NCBI GenBank assembly: GCA_946409145.1
Contig: CAMJVA010000005.1
Location: 1 to 27,737, forward strand
Source of the DNA: an uncultured Enterococcus sp.
GTDB taxonomy: Bacteria > Bacillota > Bacilli > Lactobacillales > Enterococcaceae
DNA: 27,737 nucleotides
Direction: 5' to 3'
The stretch's first letter is position 1, and every line of letters begins with the position of its first letter. This document shows positions 6,950 to 14,971 of the stretch, piece by piece. The position numbers and the translations under genes were made by a program. The notes beneath the pieces are model-generated. The model was given only the letters and a program-made list of their open reading frames with translations, was not told the DNA's origin and made no database searches.

Positions 6950-8953
6950 TCAGTTATTTTTTTCTACAATGACAAAGGCTTCGTAAGGAAGAATTTTTCC
7001 TTTGGTAAAAGTTTTCCCAGATAAATAATCTTTTTTACCAATTAATTCTTCAGGAACTTCTTTTTCTTCTTTTCCTAAATTCAAAACAAAAGTAAAGGTT
7101 TCTTTTTCTGTTTGTCGTTGGGTTATTTCTAAAGTAGTCTTTTTAATGAGTGGTTTTATTCCTACTTCTTTTATAATTTGATCCATTAAATAATCGAGAG
7201 AATCTTTCACTAAATCACAAGCTAGATAATACGCTTTTCCTTGACCCAATTCATTTTTAGTAGCTACTGGCATCCCTGCATAAAAATTGCTTGTATAAGT
7301 TCCTAAACTTTGAGCATTTTCTAAATGTAAAAGATCGGCGACTAAATACCCTTTTCCAGTCGTACCATCATTAAACTTAATGTCATTGGTTTGTTCAGGA
7401 GCTAAGGCATCAATTTCTTCTACCCAAACCCCACAGACTTCTCTTAAGGGTCCTGGGTAACCCCCAAGGTAAACATTATCACTTTCATTTACTAAACCAC
7501 TCATATAAGTGGTGAAGAAATGTCCTCCATTTTTCACATATTGCGTAATTTTTTCACCCCAGCCTTCCTTCATTAAATAAAGAACTGGTGCAAGGACTAA
7601 ATCATAACCCGTTAAATCATCACTAGGATGAATGACGTCTACTGGAATGTGTTGGTCATAAAAGTAACGGTAATATTGGTGAATTTGATCCACATATTTT
7701 AAATCCACATTCGGCCCAGAAGTATATTCTAATGCCCAGTAATTTTCCCAGTCAAACATTAAAGCTACTTTTGCTGGATTTTTTGCTCCAATAAGGGAAG
7801 GTAATTTTTCTAAATCTGCTCCTAGTTTTTCTACTTCTTTAAAGACTCGAGTATTTTCATGTCCCACATGTTCAATAACTGCTCCATGGAATTTTTCACA
7901 GGCTCCAAGGGAACGACGCAATTGGAAAAACTGAATCGTATCTGCTCCATGAGCTAAAGTTTGCAAACTTTGTGCCCGCATTTGTCCCGGTTGTTTTAAA
8001 GAATTATATGCTTGCCAATTTTGTTGACTAGGGGTTTGTTCCATTAGCATAAAAGGTTTCTTTTTAAGTCCTCGCATTAAATCATGACACATGGACACAT
8101 AAGACCAAGGAGTATCATAAGCCGGATAATTGTCCCAAGAAATAATATCCATTTCTTTTGCCCAAGAAAAATAGTCTAATCCTTTATATGTTCCCATTAA
8201 ATTCGTTGTTACTAATGCTTCAGGAAGATATTTTTTAATGGCATCTCGTTCTAATTTATAATTATTAAGTAAGCTGTCTGAATTAAAACGCCGGTAATCT
8301 AAAGAAATACCAGCAAAAGCAGTCCGATGATCGACCATCCCTTCACTTAAAAGATTGGGAACTTCAATTTCATCCCAATCATAAAAAGTATGTCCCCAAA
8401 ATTCTGTATTCCAAGCTTTATTCACCGCATCTAATGTTTTGTAGCGTTTTTTTAACCACACACGAAAAGCTTTGGCACAATTTTCACAATAACACTCTCC
8501 CCCATATTCATTGTTAACATGCCAACAAGTAATATGAGAATTATCCTGATAACGCTCAGCTAATTTTTCAGCTAAACTAGCGCTATATTTTTGAAATACT
8601 AAAGAGTTAGGGCAAGCATTGTGACGTTGACCAAATTTATGTTTTCTTCCTTCATAATCAACTCGCGTGACTTCTGGATATTTTTTAGCCATCCAAGCTG
8701 GCATTGCTCCTGTTCCTGTTGCTAAAACAATGTCATAGTTTTCAGCACTTAACATCTCAATGATGTCATCTAACTCAGAAAAATCATATACCTCTTCTGA
8801 AGGTTGAATTTTTGCCCAAGAAAAAACATTAATCGTGGCAGAATTTAAATGTCCCTTTTTAAAAATTCTCATATCTTCTGTCCAAATTTCTTTTGGCCAC
8901 TGATTTGGATTATAATCTCCTCCATACAAAATGCGCGAAAAACTTTTTTCCAT
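6950..8953 (-). CDS. Beta-galactosidase, glycoside hydrolase family 42
   Basis: Hydrolyses terminal beta-D-galactosides; GH42 enzymes often act on galacto-oligosaccharides from galactan rather than lactose. The 667-aa length is normal. In HVNNEYGG the acid/base Glu is E149, and in LMEQTPS the nucleophile Glu is E305. The zinc cysteines of the family are present: C114 and the CYCENC cluster (C154, C156, C159). No signal peptide is seen, so it is cytoplasmic. I chose ATG at 8951-8953 because AAGGAG is 8 bp upstream; an in-frame GTG at 8960-8962 overlaps that site. Divergent from an AraC-type gene, its probable activator. No terminator is seen before the thiT promoter, so read-through is possible. 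Confidence 0.94.
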   Translation of the reverse strand: MEKSFSRILYGGDYNPNQWPKEIWTEDMRIFKKGHLNSATINVFSWAKIQPSEEVYDFSELDDIIEMLSAENYDIVLATGTGAMPAWMAKKYPEVTRVDYEGRKHKFGQRHNACPNSLVFQKYSASLAEKLAERYQDNSHITCWHVNNEYGGECYCENCAKAFRVWLKKRYKTLDAVNKAWNTEFWGHTFYDWDEIEVPNLLSEGMVDHRTAFAGISLDYRRFNSDSLLNNYKLERDAIKKYLPEALVTTNLMGTYKGLDYFSWAKEMDIISWDNYPAYDTPWSYVSMCHDLMRGLKKKPFMLMEQTPSQQNWQAYNSLKQPGQMRAQSLQTLAHGADTIQFFQLRRSLGACEKFHGAVIEHVGHENTRVFKEVEKLGADLEKLPSLIGAKNPAKVALMFDWENYWALEYTSGPNVDLKYVDQIHQYYRYFYDQHIPVDVIHPSDDLTGYDLVLAPVLYLMKEGWGEKITQYVKNGGHFFTTYMSGLVNESDNVYLGGYPGPLREVCGVWVEEIDALAPEQTNDIKFNDGTTGKGYLVADLLHLENAQSLGTYTSNFYAGMPVATKNELGQGKAYYLACDLVKDSLDYLMDQIIKEVGIKPLIKKTTLEITQRQTEKETFTFVLNLGKEEKEVPEELIGKKDYLSGKTFTKGKILPYEAFVIVEKNN

Positions 8954-8982
8954 GTTGGTCACTCCTTTTTTTATCTAGGTTC

Positions 8983-8988
8983 ATTATA
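8983..8988 (-). promoter_or_regulatory. -10 element of the galactosidase promoter
   Basis: A perfect TATAAT on the minus strand, but no acceptable -35 at 17-18 bp. A good -10 with a missing -35 is typical of promoters that need an activator, here perhaps the AraC-type protein. Confidence 0.5.
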
Positions 8989-9011
8989 GGGAAAAGATTG
9001 CTTTTTAAGTG

Positions 9012-9022
9012 TTATCTGATAA
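9012..9022. promoter_or_regulatory. Palindrome TTATC-T-GATAA, candidate operator
   Basis: An 11-bp perfect palindrome in the 104-bp divergent gap, immediately upstream of the expected -35 position for the galactosidase gene and upstream of the AraC-type start. The position fits an activator site. Whether the AraC-type protein binds it is inference. Confidence 0.35.
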
Positions 9023-9057
9023 ACTGATTGATATAAAAAAAAGAAACTGGTGACAGA

Positions 9058-9864
9058 ATGCCTATTTATTTTGATTTAATGAGTAAAGATTTTCCCTTTG
9101 TCATTGAAAGTTTAGGAATTAACTGGAATCAAGATGAAGTCTCTCGCCCAGAAGGTTATCCTTATTACCACTGGTTGCAAAGTACCCAAGGCGTGGGAGA
9201 AATTCAGTTTGCTAATAAAAAAATTTCTTTGCCAGCTGGCTGTGGTATTTTAATTGCTCCTTTTTATCCTCATCGCTACTACAAAAAATCTTCTGAAGAA
9301 TGGCATACATCTTTTGTTACTCTTTCAGGAAATTTAGCCCCTAGTCTCAGCGATATTTTTCAAGAAGAAAATTATTTTTTTATTCCTAATGGTCACTACT
9401 TTTCTCAGTGGACAGAAAATATTTTTAACCACTTAAAAAAACAAGACTATACTTCTTTAGAATATTCTGTGGCTTCTTATGATTTTTTACTTCATTTACA
9501 AAAAGAATCTCAAGTGAAAGCTCCAGTGGATAATAAATTGTATCAAACTTATTTAAAACCAGCGATTTCATATATGGAAAAGCATTTCGCTCAAGATATT
9601 TCCATTGAAAATTTAGCCCAACAGGTTTTTATTACTCCCCAATATTTAACGCGACTTTTTCAAAGATTTTTCCATGTAACCACCTTAGAATATTTAAATC
9701 AAGTACGCATTAAAAAGGCAAAAGAAATCTTAATCACAAAAAACGAAACAGAAATTCAAGTTATTTCTCAGTTAGTAGGCTTTAAAAGTAGCAGTCATTT
9801 TATTGCGACTTTTAAAAAAGCCACAGGATACACTCCTATGGCTTTTAGAGATTTATATATTTAA
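9058..9864 (+). CDS. AraC-family transcriptional regulator
   Basis: A 268-aa regulator. The N-terminal half is a cupin-like sensor domain (LPAGCGILIAPFYPHRYY, about residues 58-75). The C-terminal third (about 170-268) has the two AraC helix-turn-helix motifs: ISIENLAQQVFITPQYLTRL and then EIQVISQLVGFKSSSHFIAT, ending in the usual FKKATGYTPMAFR. It is divergent from the GH42 beta-galactosidase with a 104-bp gap, so it most likely controls that gene in response to a galactoside. Its own ribosome site is poor, which suggests low expression. Ends in a strong terminator. Confidence 0.93.
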   Translation: MPIYFDLMSKDFPFVIESLGINWNQDEVSRPEGYPYYHWLQSTQGVGEIQFANKKISLPAGCGILIAPFYPHRYYKKSSEEWHTSFVTLSGNLAPSLSDIFQEENYFFIPNGHYFSQWTENIFNHLKKQDYTSLEYSVASYDFLLHLQKESQVKAPVDNKLYQTYLKPAISYMEKHFAQDISIENLAQQVFITPQYLTRLFQRFFHVTTLEYLNQVRIKKAKEILITKNETEIQVISQLVGFKSSSHFIATFKKATGYTPMAFRDLYI

Positions 9865-9891
9865 TTTTTGAATAAAATTCCTTTTCACTTT

Positions 9892-9942
9892 AAAAATCAG
9901 CTAGAAGAGATAAAGTAAATGACTCTCTTTTGGCTGATTTTT
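9892..9942 (+). terminator. Terminator of the AraC-type gene
   Basis: A long stem of about 19 bp with two G-U wobbles (9892-9910 with 9924-9942), a 13-nt loop, and T-rich sequence after it (TTATTATTTTT). Confidence 0.85.
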
Positions 9943-9995
9943 ATTATTTTTAAGCTAAAAAGCTACAAAGAACGCATAAAAATGATTTTTTTGCT

Positions 9996-10030
9996 AAAAA
10001 AAAGATTGTCCAAAATTGGACAATCTTTTT
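9996..10030 (-). terminator. Terminator of sagA
   Basis: Inverted repeat AAAAAGATTGTCCA (9999-10012) with TGGACAATCTTTTT (10017-10030), loop 4 nt, followed on the minus strand by eight T. Confidence 0.9.
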
Positions 10031-10041
10031 AAAATTTTATT

Positions 10042-11388
10042 TTATAGACGAACAGCAAAGCTTGGAGTGTAGTAACTTACTGAACCGTATTTTACCACAT
10101 CACCTGGTTTTGGTGCGTGAATGTAATTGCCGCCTCCAGTAGCAATGGCTACGTGATGAGTATTACCGCGAGAACCGAAGAAGTATAAATCTCCTGCTCT
10201 AGCTTGGCTTAAAGGAATTACTGTTCCAGCGTATTCTTGATCATAAGTAACACGTGGTAAGCTAATGCCGTTAACTCCGTAAACATATTGTACTAAACCA
10301 GAACAATCAAATCCCCCAGGTTGAGTTCCACCCCAAACATATGGAGTTCCTAAGTAACGTGCAGCTGTAGCAACAATCGCTGCTCCATTAACTGAACCAG
10401 ACGGAATAGATGGTGTTTCCGGAACAGAAACATCTCCTCCAGTAGATCCTCCATTAGAACCGCCGTTACTAGAACCATTTCCGGAACCAGTTCCTGGGTT
10501 TGAAGGTGTTGGAGTACTTGGTGTTGGGTTGCTTGGAGCTGGAGTACTTGGTGCTGGGGTTGCAGCTTCTTCTTCAGCTTGACGAGCTGCTTCTTCTGCA
10601 GCCGCTTGGGCTTCAGCTGCGGCTTGAGCTTCAGCTGCTTTTCTAGCTTCTTCAGCTTGACGAGCTGCTTCTTCTTGCCGTTGTTTTTCTGCTTCAGCTT
10701 CAGATTTTTTAGCTTCAGCTACGGCTTTTTTATCAGCTTCAGTTGCTTCTTGAGCTTCAAGATCAGCTTTTAAAACATTTAATTCTAATTGGTTAGCATT
10801 TAAACTAGATACTTTTTGTTCTAATTCTAATTGAGCTGCTTGAGTTTCATCTGATTTCTTTTGTGTTTCTGCTTGTTTATCTTCAACAGCTGCTTTGTCT
10901 TTTTCTTGTTGTTGCATCATTTCGTTATTGGCTTTCACCATAGCGTTGACACTTTGCACACGACTAATAGCGTCTGAGAAAGAATCAGCTTTTAAAATAG
11001 CATTTAAAACAGAAGTGTCATTCCCACTTACTTGAACTTTACGTGCTTGCTCTTCTAAGGAAGCATTTCTTTTTTCAATCCGTTGAGTAAGTTCAGTAAT
11101 TTGTGCTTCTAATTCAGCAATTTCTGCTTGTAATTTTTCTTGTTTAGCCATTAAAGCTTCTGCTTGTTCTTTAGCATCAGAAATTTCATTTTCTAGTGCT
11201 GTAATTTGACTTTGCGTAGATGCTTGTTGGGCTTTTAAATTGTCAATTTTTTGTTGGCTATTTAAAATTTCTTGATTTTGTTGGTTAATAACATCGTCTA
11301 AATCGTCAGCGGCTACACCAATTGGCAATGCTACGGAACTTAGGGTCATGGCACTCACTAATAAAGCTGTCAACAACTTCTTCTTCAC
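10042..11388 (-). CDS. sagA: SagA-like secreted NlpC/P60 peptidoglycan endopeptidase
   Basis: A secreted D,L-endopeptidase that cuts peptidoglycan stem peptides. From the GTG start it has 448 aa. A signal peptide (about 1-28, KKKLL then a hydrophobic core, ending AAD) is followed by a long coiled coil (about 30-265) that becomes Ala/Glu-rich, then a Pro/Ser/Thr and Gly/Ser/Asn linker (about 277-330). The NlpC/P60 domain follows (about 333-448), with catalytic Cys362 in FDCSG, His412 in HHVAI and a third polar residue His424 in YIHAP. This is the E. faecium SagA plan. The GTG at 11386-11388 is chosen because GGAGGA is 6 bp upstream; the ATG two codons earlier directly abuts that site. Monocistronic, with a long upstream region. 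Confidence 0.92.
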   Translation of the reverse strand: MKKKLLTALLVSAMTLSSVALPIGVAADDLDDVINQQNQEILNSQQKIDNLKAQQASTQSQITALENEISDAKEQAEALMAKQEKLQAEIAELEAQITELTQRIEKRNASLEEQARKVQVSGNDTSVLNAILKADSFSDAISRVQSVNAMVKANNEMMQQQEKDKAAVEDKQAETQKKSDETQAAQLELEQKVSSLNANQLELNVLKADLEAQEATEADKKAVAEAKKSEAEAEKQRQEEAARQAEEARKAAEAQAAAEAQAAAEEAARQAEEEAATPAPSTPAPSNPTPSTPTPSNPGTGSGNGSSNGGSNGGSTGGDVSVPETPSIPSGSVNGAAIVATAARYLGTPYVWGGTQPGGFDCSGLVQYVYGVNGISLPRVTYDQEYAGTVIPLSQARAGDLYFFGSRGNTHHVAIATGGGNYIHAPKPGDVVKYGSVSYYTPSFAVRL

Positions 11389-11763
11389 GTTCATTCCTCC
11401 GACTTTTCGTTTACTATTAAAAGTTTTAAATCCTTAAAAGAACTTAAACTTCTTTAATCTTTCTTAATCGATATTCGTATTGTAGCATAGGCATGTGTCA
11501 GAAAGATAAACTCTATATTACAAAAATGTTTCAATTACACTTTAATTTTAAAATAACGTTTTTTATTTTTTTAGTTTCTAAACTATCCTTGATTTTATTT
11601 GACTTTTGAGTTTTTGAAATACCAATCTTAACCGTATTTTTTATTTTTTCTCAAAAGGTATCATTACAAAATTTCTCATTCATTGTGACAAAAAAAGTTG
11701 GCAAAGATTGACATAACCATTTTTCATGACTTTTTATTTTTTCCCTCTTTCATTATAAAAAAA
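11389..11763. other. AT-rich region upstream of sagA without genes
   Basis: About 375 bp with no convincing open frame. It holds the probable sagA promoter (11479-11487). On the minus strand the hexamer TGTAAT appears three times (11517-11522, 11534-11539, 11663-11668), two of them upstream of the -10. The remainder is T/A-rich; I see no RNA gene. Confidence 0.5.
11479..11487 (-). promoter_or_regulatory. Extended -10 promoter of sagA
   Basis: TGC-TACAAT on the minus strand. No good -35 is present. The predicted leader is about 85 nt long. Confidence 0.45.
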
Positions 11764-11798
11764 AGCAACTTTCCAAAAGTGATTTCTGGAAAGTTACT
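11757..11798 (-). terminator. Terminator of the sbcD-sbcC-SNF2 operon
   Basis: An 11-bp stem with one G-U pair (11764-11774 with 11788-11798), a 13-nt loop, and on the minus strand a T run (11757-11763). It follows the SNF2 stop codon by about 5 bp. Confidence 0.9.
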
Positions 11799-11803
11799 TT
11801 TTT

Positions 11804-14800
11804 TTATTCTCCAACAGACAAAATATAGCGAATATCTTCTTCTGTGAGTTTGACACTGCTTTCTTGATTTCCAGAAAGTACTTGATGGAAAAGTTCACGT
11901 TTTTCTTGTTGTAAGGCTGCCATTTTTTCTTCAATGGTTCCTTTAGCAATCATTTTGTAAACTTCCACTACTTTCTTTTGACCAATTCTATGAGCCCGTC
12001 CTGCCGCTTGTTCTTCCACAGCAGGATTCCACCAAAGATCATATAAAACTACCGTATCGGCTCCAGTTAAGTTTAAACCTGTTCCTCCGGCTTTTAAGGA
12101 AATTAAAAAAACATCTCCTGTTCCTGCGTTAAATTCATCCACCATTTTTAACCGATCTTTTGGAGGTGTGGACCCTCGTAAATAAAAATGATCTAAGCCT
12201 AATTCAGGTAATTCTTCTTCAATAAGACTGAGCATTTTCGTAAATTGAGAAAAGACTAACACTCTTCGACCGTTTTCTTTAGCGGAAAGTAAAAATTCTT
12301 TCAGTTGTTCTAGTTTTCCAGAATGTCCCGTGAAATCTTCCATGAACATTCTTGGATCACAACAAATTTGTCTTAACCGGGTTAACCCAGCTAAAATAGA
12401 CAAGCGATTTTTCGCGAAACTTTTTTGATCCATGGAGGACACATTTTGTTGCATTTGAGATAAATAAGCTAAATAAGCCGCTTTTTGCTCTGGTAAAAGA
12501 GAAGAATATAAATTCGTCTCGATTTTTTCTGGAAGTTCTTTTAGCACTGTTTCTTTTTCTCTTCTTAACACAAAAGGCTGAATCATTTTACTGATTGTTT
12601 CCACAGGCAATTGTTTATAAGCTTGTTTTTTAGGGAAAAAGCCTGGCATAATCACTCCAAATAAAGACCACAGCTCCATTAAATTATTTTCAATGGGCGT
12701 CCCACTTAAAGCAAAACGTTGCCGTACTTTTAATTTTCTTAAAGCGTGATTCGTTTTCGTACTATCATTTTTTACCATTTGCGCTTCATCTAAAATTAAG
12801 CAAGAAAAAGTTTCTTTACGATATGTTTCTTCATCTTGGCGCAAAGAAGCATAGCTAGTGATTAATAAATCATATTCCTCAGCTTGAGAAATAATTTTTT
12901 CTCGTTCTTCTTTGCTTCCCACAGCTAATCCTACTTTTAAACTCGGAGCAAATTTTTCACATTCGCTTTGCCAGTTATAAGTTAAACTGGCAGGAGCCAC
13001 TACTAAGGAAGGATGGGTAAAAATCTTTTCTTCTTTTTGAGAAAGTAAAAAGGCAATTCCTTGTAAAGTTTTCCCAAGACCCATTTCATCAGCTAAAATG
13101 CCGCCAAGTTCATAATGAGATAACATTTTCCACCAAGTAAAACCTTGTTTTTGATAATCTCTTAAAGTTGCCTGTAAATTTTTAGGTAAGGAGGCTTTAA
13201 AATTTTCAGGGTGAGTCAAGTCATTGGCCATTTCATGGAATTTTTCATCCCATTTTAAATGATCGTTTAAGGAAAGGACATTTTGCAATTGCAACCCTTG
13301 ATAGTTTGGTATTTGTAATTTTCCATCTTCATCCCATTTTCCTCGAAGTTGTTGTAAGGTTTCAGCAGTTTGACCAAACTCTTCTTCATTTAAATCTAAA
13401 ATGGCTCCAGAATTAGTTTCATAATAAGGCTCTTTTTTCAAAATCGCCGCTACAACCTGAGCAATTTCTTCTTCTGGCACACCAGACACGTCAAATCGAA
13501 CAGAAAGCCAAGAATCTTCTGAAGTCACTGCCACTTTCGGGGGGGTTTTTCCTTGTTCAATAAAGAGGGTCCGTAGTTTTTTTCCTAAATAAACTTTCCC
13601 TAAATTTTGCATTAAGGGAATTTCTTGGGTGAAAAATTGATACAGACCTTGTCCTTGAGGTAATTTTTTCCGAAAATCTTTAGTTTTTTCCACATAGCTT
13701 AAGGATTTTAATAAAGCATAAACTTCATTTTCTCCTTCAATATCTCTGACAATAGGCTGCTCTAACAATTGATTTTTTTCCTGATTGGAAGAAATCATTG
13801 CCTTGCCATAATGAAAATCTATTTCTACGCGAATTTCTCCTTTGATTTTTCTAAGATGAAAGACGGTTTCTAAAGGACTTAACACCAGATGATCAGGCAA
13901 ATCTTTAGGTAAATTAACTTTCGCGACTTGTTTAATAATAGGTAAAATTTGGGAGAAAAGTTTTGAAACATCTTCTTTGGGAAAAACAATGGCTTCTCCT
14001 TTAGCGTGTTTCAAAAGTTGCTCCAAGGTTAAATAAATTGTTTCTTCTTCTGGGGAAAATTCGTACCACGTCCCCTTAGAAAATCCCAAATGATAGTTCG
14101 TATAGTAATGACTTAAAGGATCTTGAATGTCTAAAGAAAAATTTTCTTCATTAAAAGAAAGATCAGCGGTGAGTGCTTTTTCTTTGGAATATGAAAAAGT
14201 CGTATAGCGACCCTCTAAAAGAAGCACGGCTCTTTTGGTGGCGAATAATTTTTCTAAGGTTTCCAATAGACCATTAAGAGGTAATAATAATTGCTTTTTT
14301 TCTAATTTTCCTTGGCGAACAAAGCCAGAGGAATAAAGACTTTGCTGAGATTCTAAAATCATATTTAATAAATCTAAGACTTTTAAATCTTCTTTCGTAA
14401 AATTCTCACGACTTAAATAAAAAACATACCGTCCATTTAAGAGAATTTTTTCTTCTTTGCGAAATTGTTGTAAAAATTCTCCAACATTTTTAATTAAATA
14501 CTGTCTTTGACCCACATAACCAATTTTCAAAGAGACACTTAACAAAGAGCGTTCCTTATGAAATGGATTCATTTCTTGATTTTCAATTTGATAGGTCATT
14601 TGAATGGTTTCTGTAGTGACACTTTTTTTCAAAAAATTTTCTAAAAGACCTTGAGTGAAAAGTTGACTTAAGGAAAGTTCAGGGAGTTTAGGCACTTGAT
14701 CTTGTTGCATAATGCGATTAATTCCTTGTTCTCTTAAGTAAAGTTCCACGGCCACGGTGTGTTTGCAAAATCCTTTTTCTTGCCAAAATAAACATTGGCA

Positions 14801-14971
14801 CGTATCTTGTTCTTTCGCCGTTCCATCTAAGTCCACTAAATAAAGTTCATGTCCCATAACTTGGGCATGCCAAACTTTTTGCTCTTTATCTGCTGAAACG
14901 GATAAAACGCGACCTTCTTTAACATAGCGCCGACCTTTTTCAATAATGCGTTCTGGAATACTCCATTTCAA
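11804..14971 (-). CDS. SNF2-family helicase with SWIM zinc finger
   Basis: A 1055-aa ATP-dependent DNA translocase/remodeller. The SWIM zinc finger is near the N-terminus: CxC at 58 and 60, then C69-K-H71. The large middle part (about 100-590) is the divergent region typical of bacterial SNF2 proteins. The ATPase core follows: DEMGLGKT Walker A (about 628-635), DEAQ Walker B (about 725), SGTPIENNLMELW, and motif VI AAGRAHRIGQ (about 990). The start is TTG at 14969-14971, with AGGAGGAAA about 8 bp upstream; no ATG lies nearby. The TTG overlaps the sbcC stop in TTGA, so translation is coupled. It is the third gene of sbcD-sbcC-SNF2, which argues for a role with SbcCD in DNA-end or fork processing. 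The exact role is unknown. Confidence 0.93.
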   Translation of the reverse strand: MKWSIPERIIEKGRRYVKEGRVLSVSADKEQKVWHAQVMGHELYLVDLDGTAKEQDTCQCLFWQEKGFCKHTVAVELYLREQGINRIMQQDQVPKLPELSLSQLFTQGLLENFLKKSVTTETIQMTYQIENQEMNPFHKERSLLSVSLKIGYVGQRQYLIKNVGEFLQQFRKEEKILLNGRYVFYLSRENFTKEDLKVLDLLNMILESQQSLYSSGFVRQGKLEKKQLLLPLNGLLETLEKLFATKRAVLLLEGRYTTFSYSKEKALTADLSFNEENFSLDIQDPLSHYYTNYHLGFSKGTWYEFSPEEETIYLTLEQLLKHAKGEAIVFPKEDVSKLFSQILPIIKQVAKVNLPKDLPDHLVLSPLETVFHLRKIKGEIRVEIDFHYGKAMISSNQEKNQLLEQPIVRDIEGENEVYALLKSLSYVEKTKDFRKKLPQGQGLYQFFTQEIPLMQNLGKVYLGKKLRTLFIEQGKTPPKVAVTSEDSWLSVRFDVSGVPEEEIAQVVAAILKKEPYYETNSGAILDLNEEEFGQTAETLQQLRGKWDEDGKLQIPNYQGLQLQNVLSLNDHLKWDEKFHEMANDLTHPENFKASLPKNLQATLRDYQKQGFTWWKMLSHYELGGILADEMGLGKTLQGIAFLLSQKEEKIFTHPSLVVAPASLTYNWQSECEKFAPSLKVGLAVGSKEEREKIISQAEEYDLLITSYASLRQDEETYRKETFSCLILDEAQMVKNDSTKTNHALRKLKVRQRFALSGTPIENNLMELWSLFGVIMPGFFPKKQAYKQLPVETISKMIQPFVLRREKETVLKELPEKIETNLYSSLLPEQKAAYLAYLSQMQQNVSSMDQKSFAKNRLSILAGLTRLRQICCDPRMFMEDFTGHSGKLEQLKEFLLSAKENGRRVLVFSQFTKMLSLIEEELPELGLDHFYLRGSTPPKDRLKMVDEFNAGTGDVFLISLKAGGTGLNLTGADTVVLYDLWWNPAVEEQAAGRAHRIGQKKVVEVYKMIAKGTIEEKMAALQQEKRELFHQVLSGNQESSVKLTEEDIRYILSVGE

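Noticed and set aside
6750..6986. Plus-strand open frame across the TPP riboswitch
   Set aside because: It crosses a conserved aptamer on the other strand, so its apparent coding is accidental.
10500..10700. Short repeats in sagA considered as CRISPR or tandem repeat array
   Set aside because: The repeats are codons of a Pro/Ser/Thr and Ala/Glu linker, in frame, without spacers.
10579..10773. Ser/Phe/Cys-rich open frame antisense to sagA
   Set aside because: It is the complement of the Ala/Glu-rich coiled-coil codons, a repetitive composition effect.
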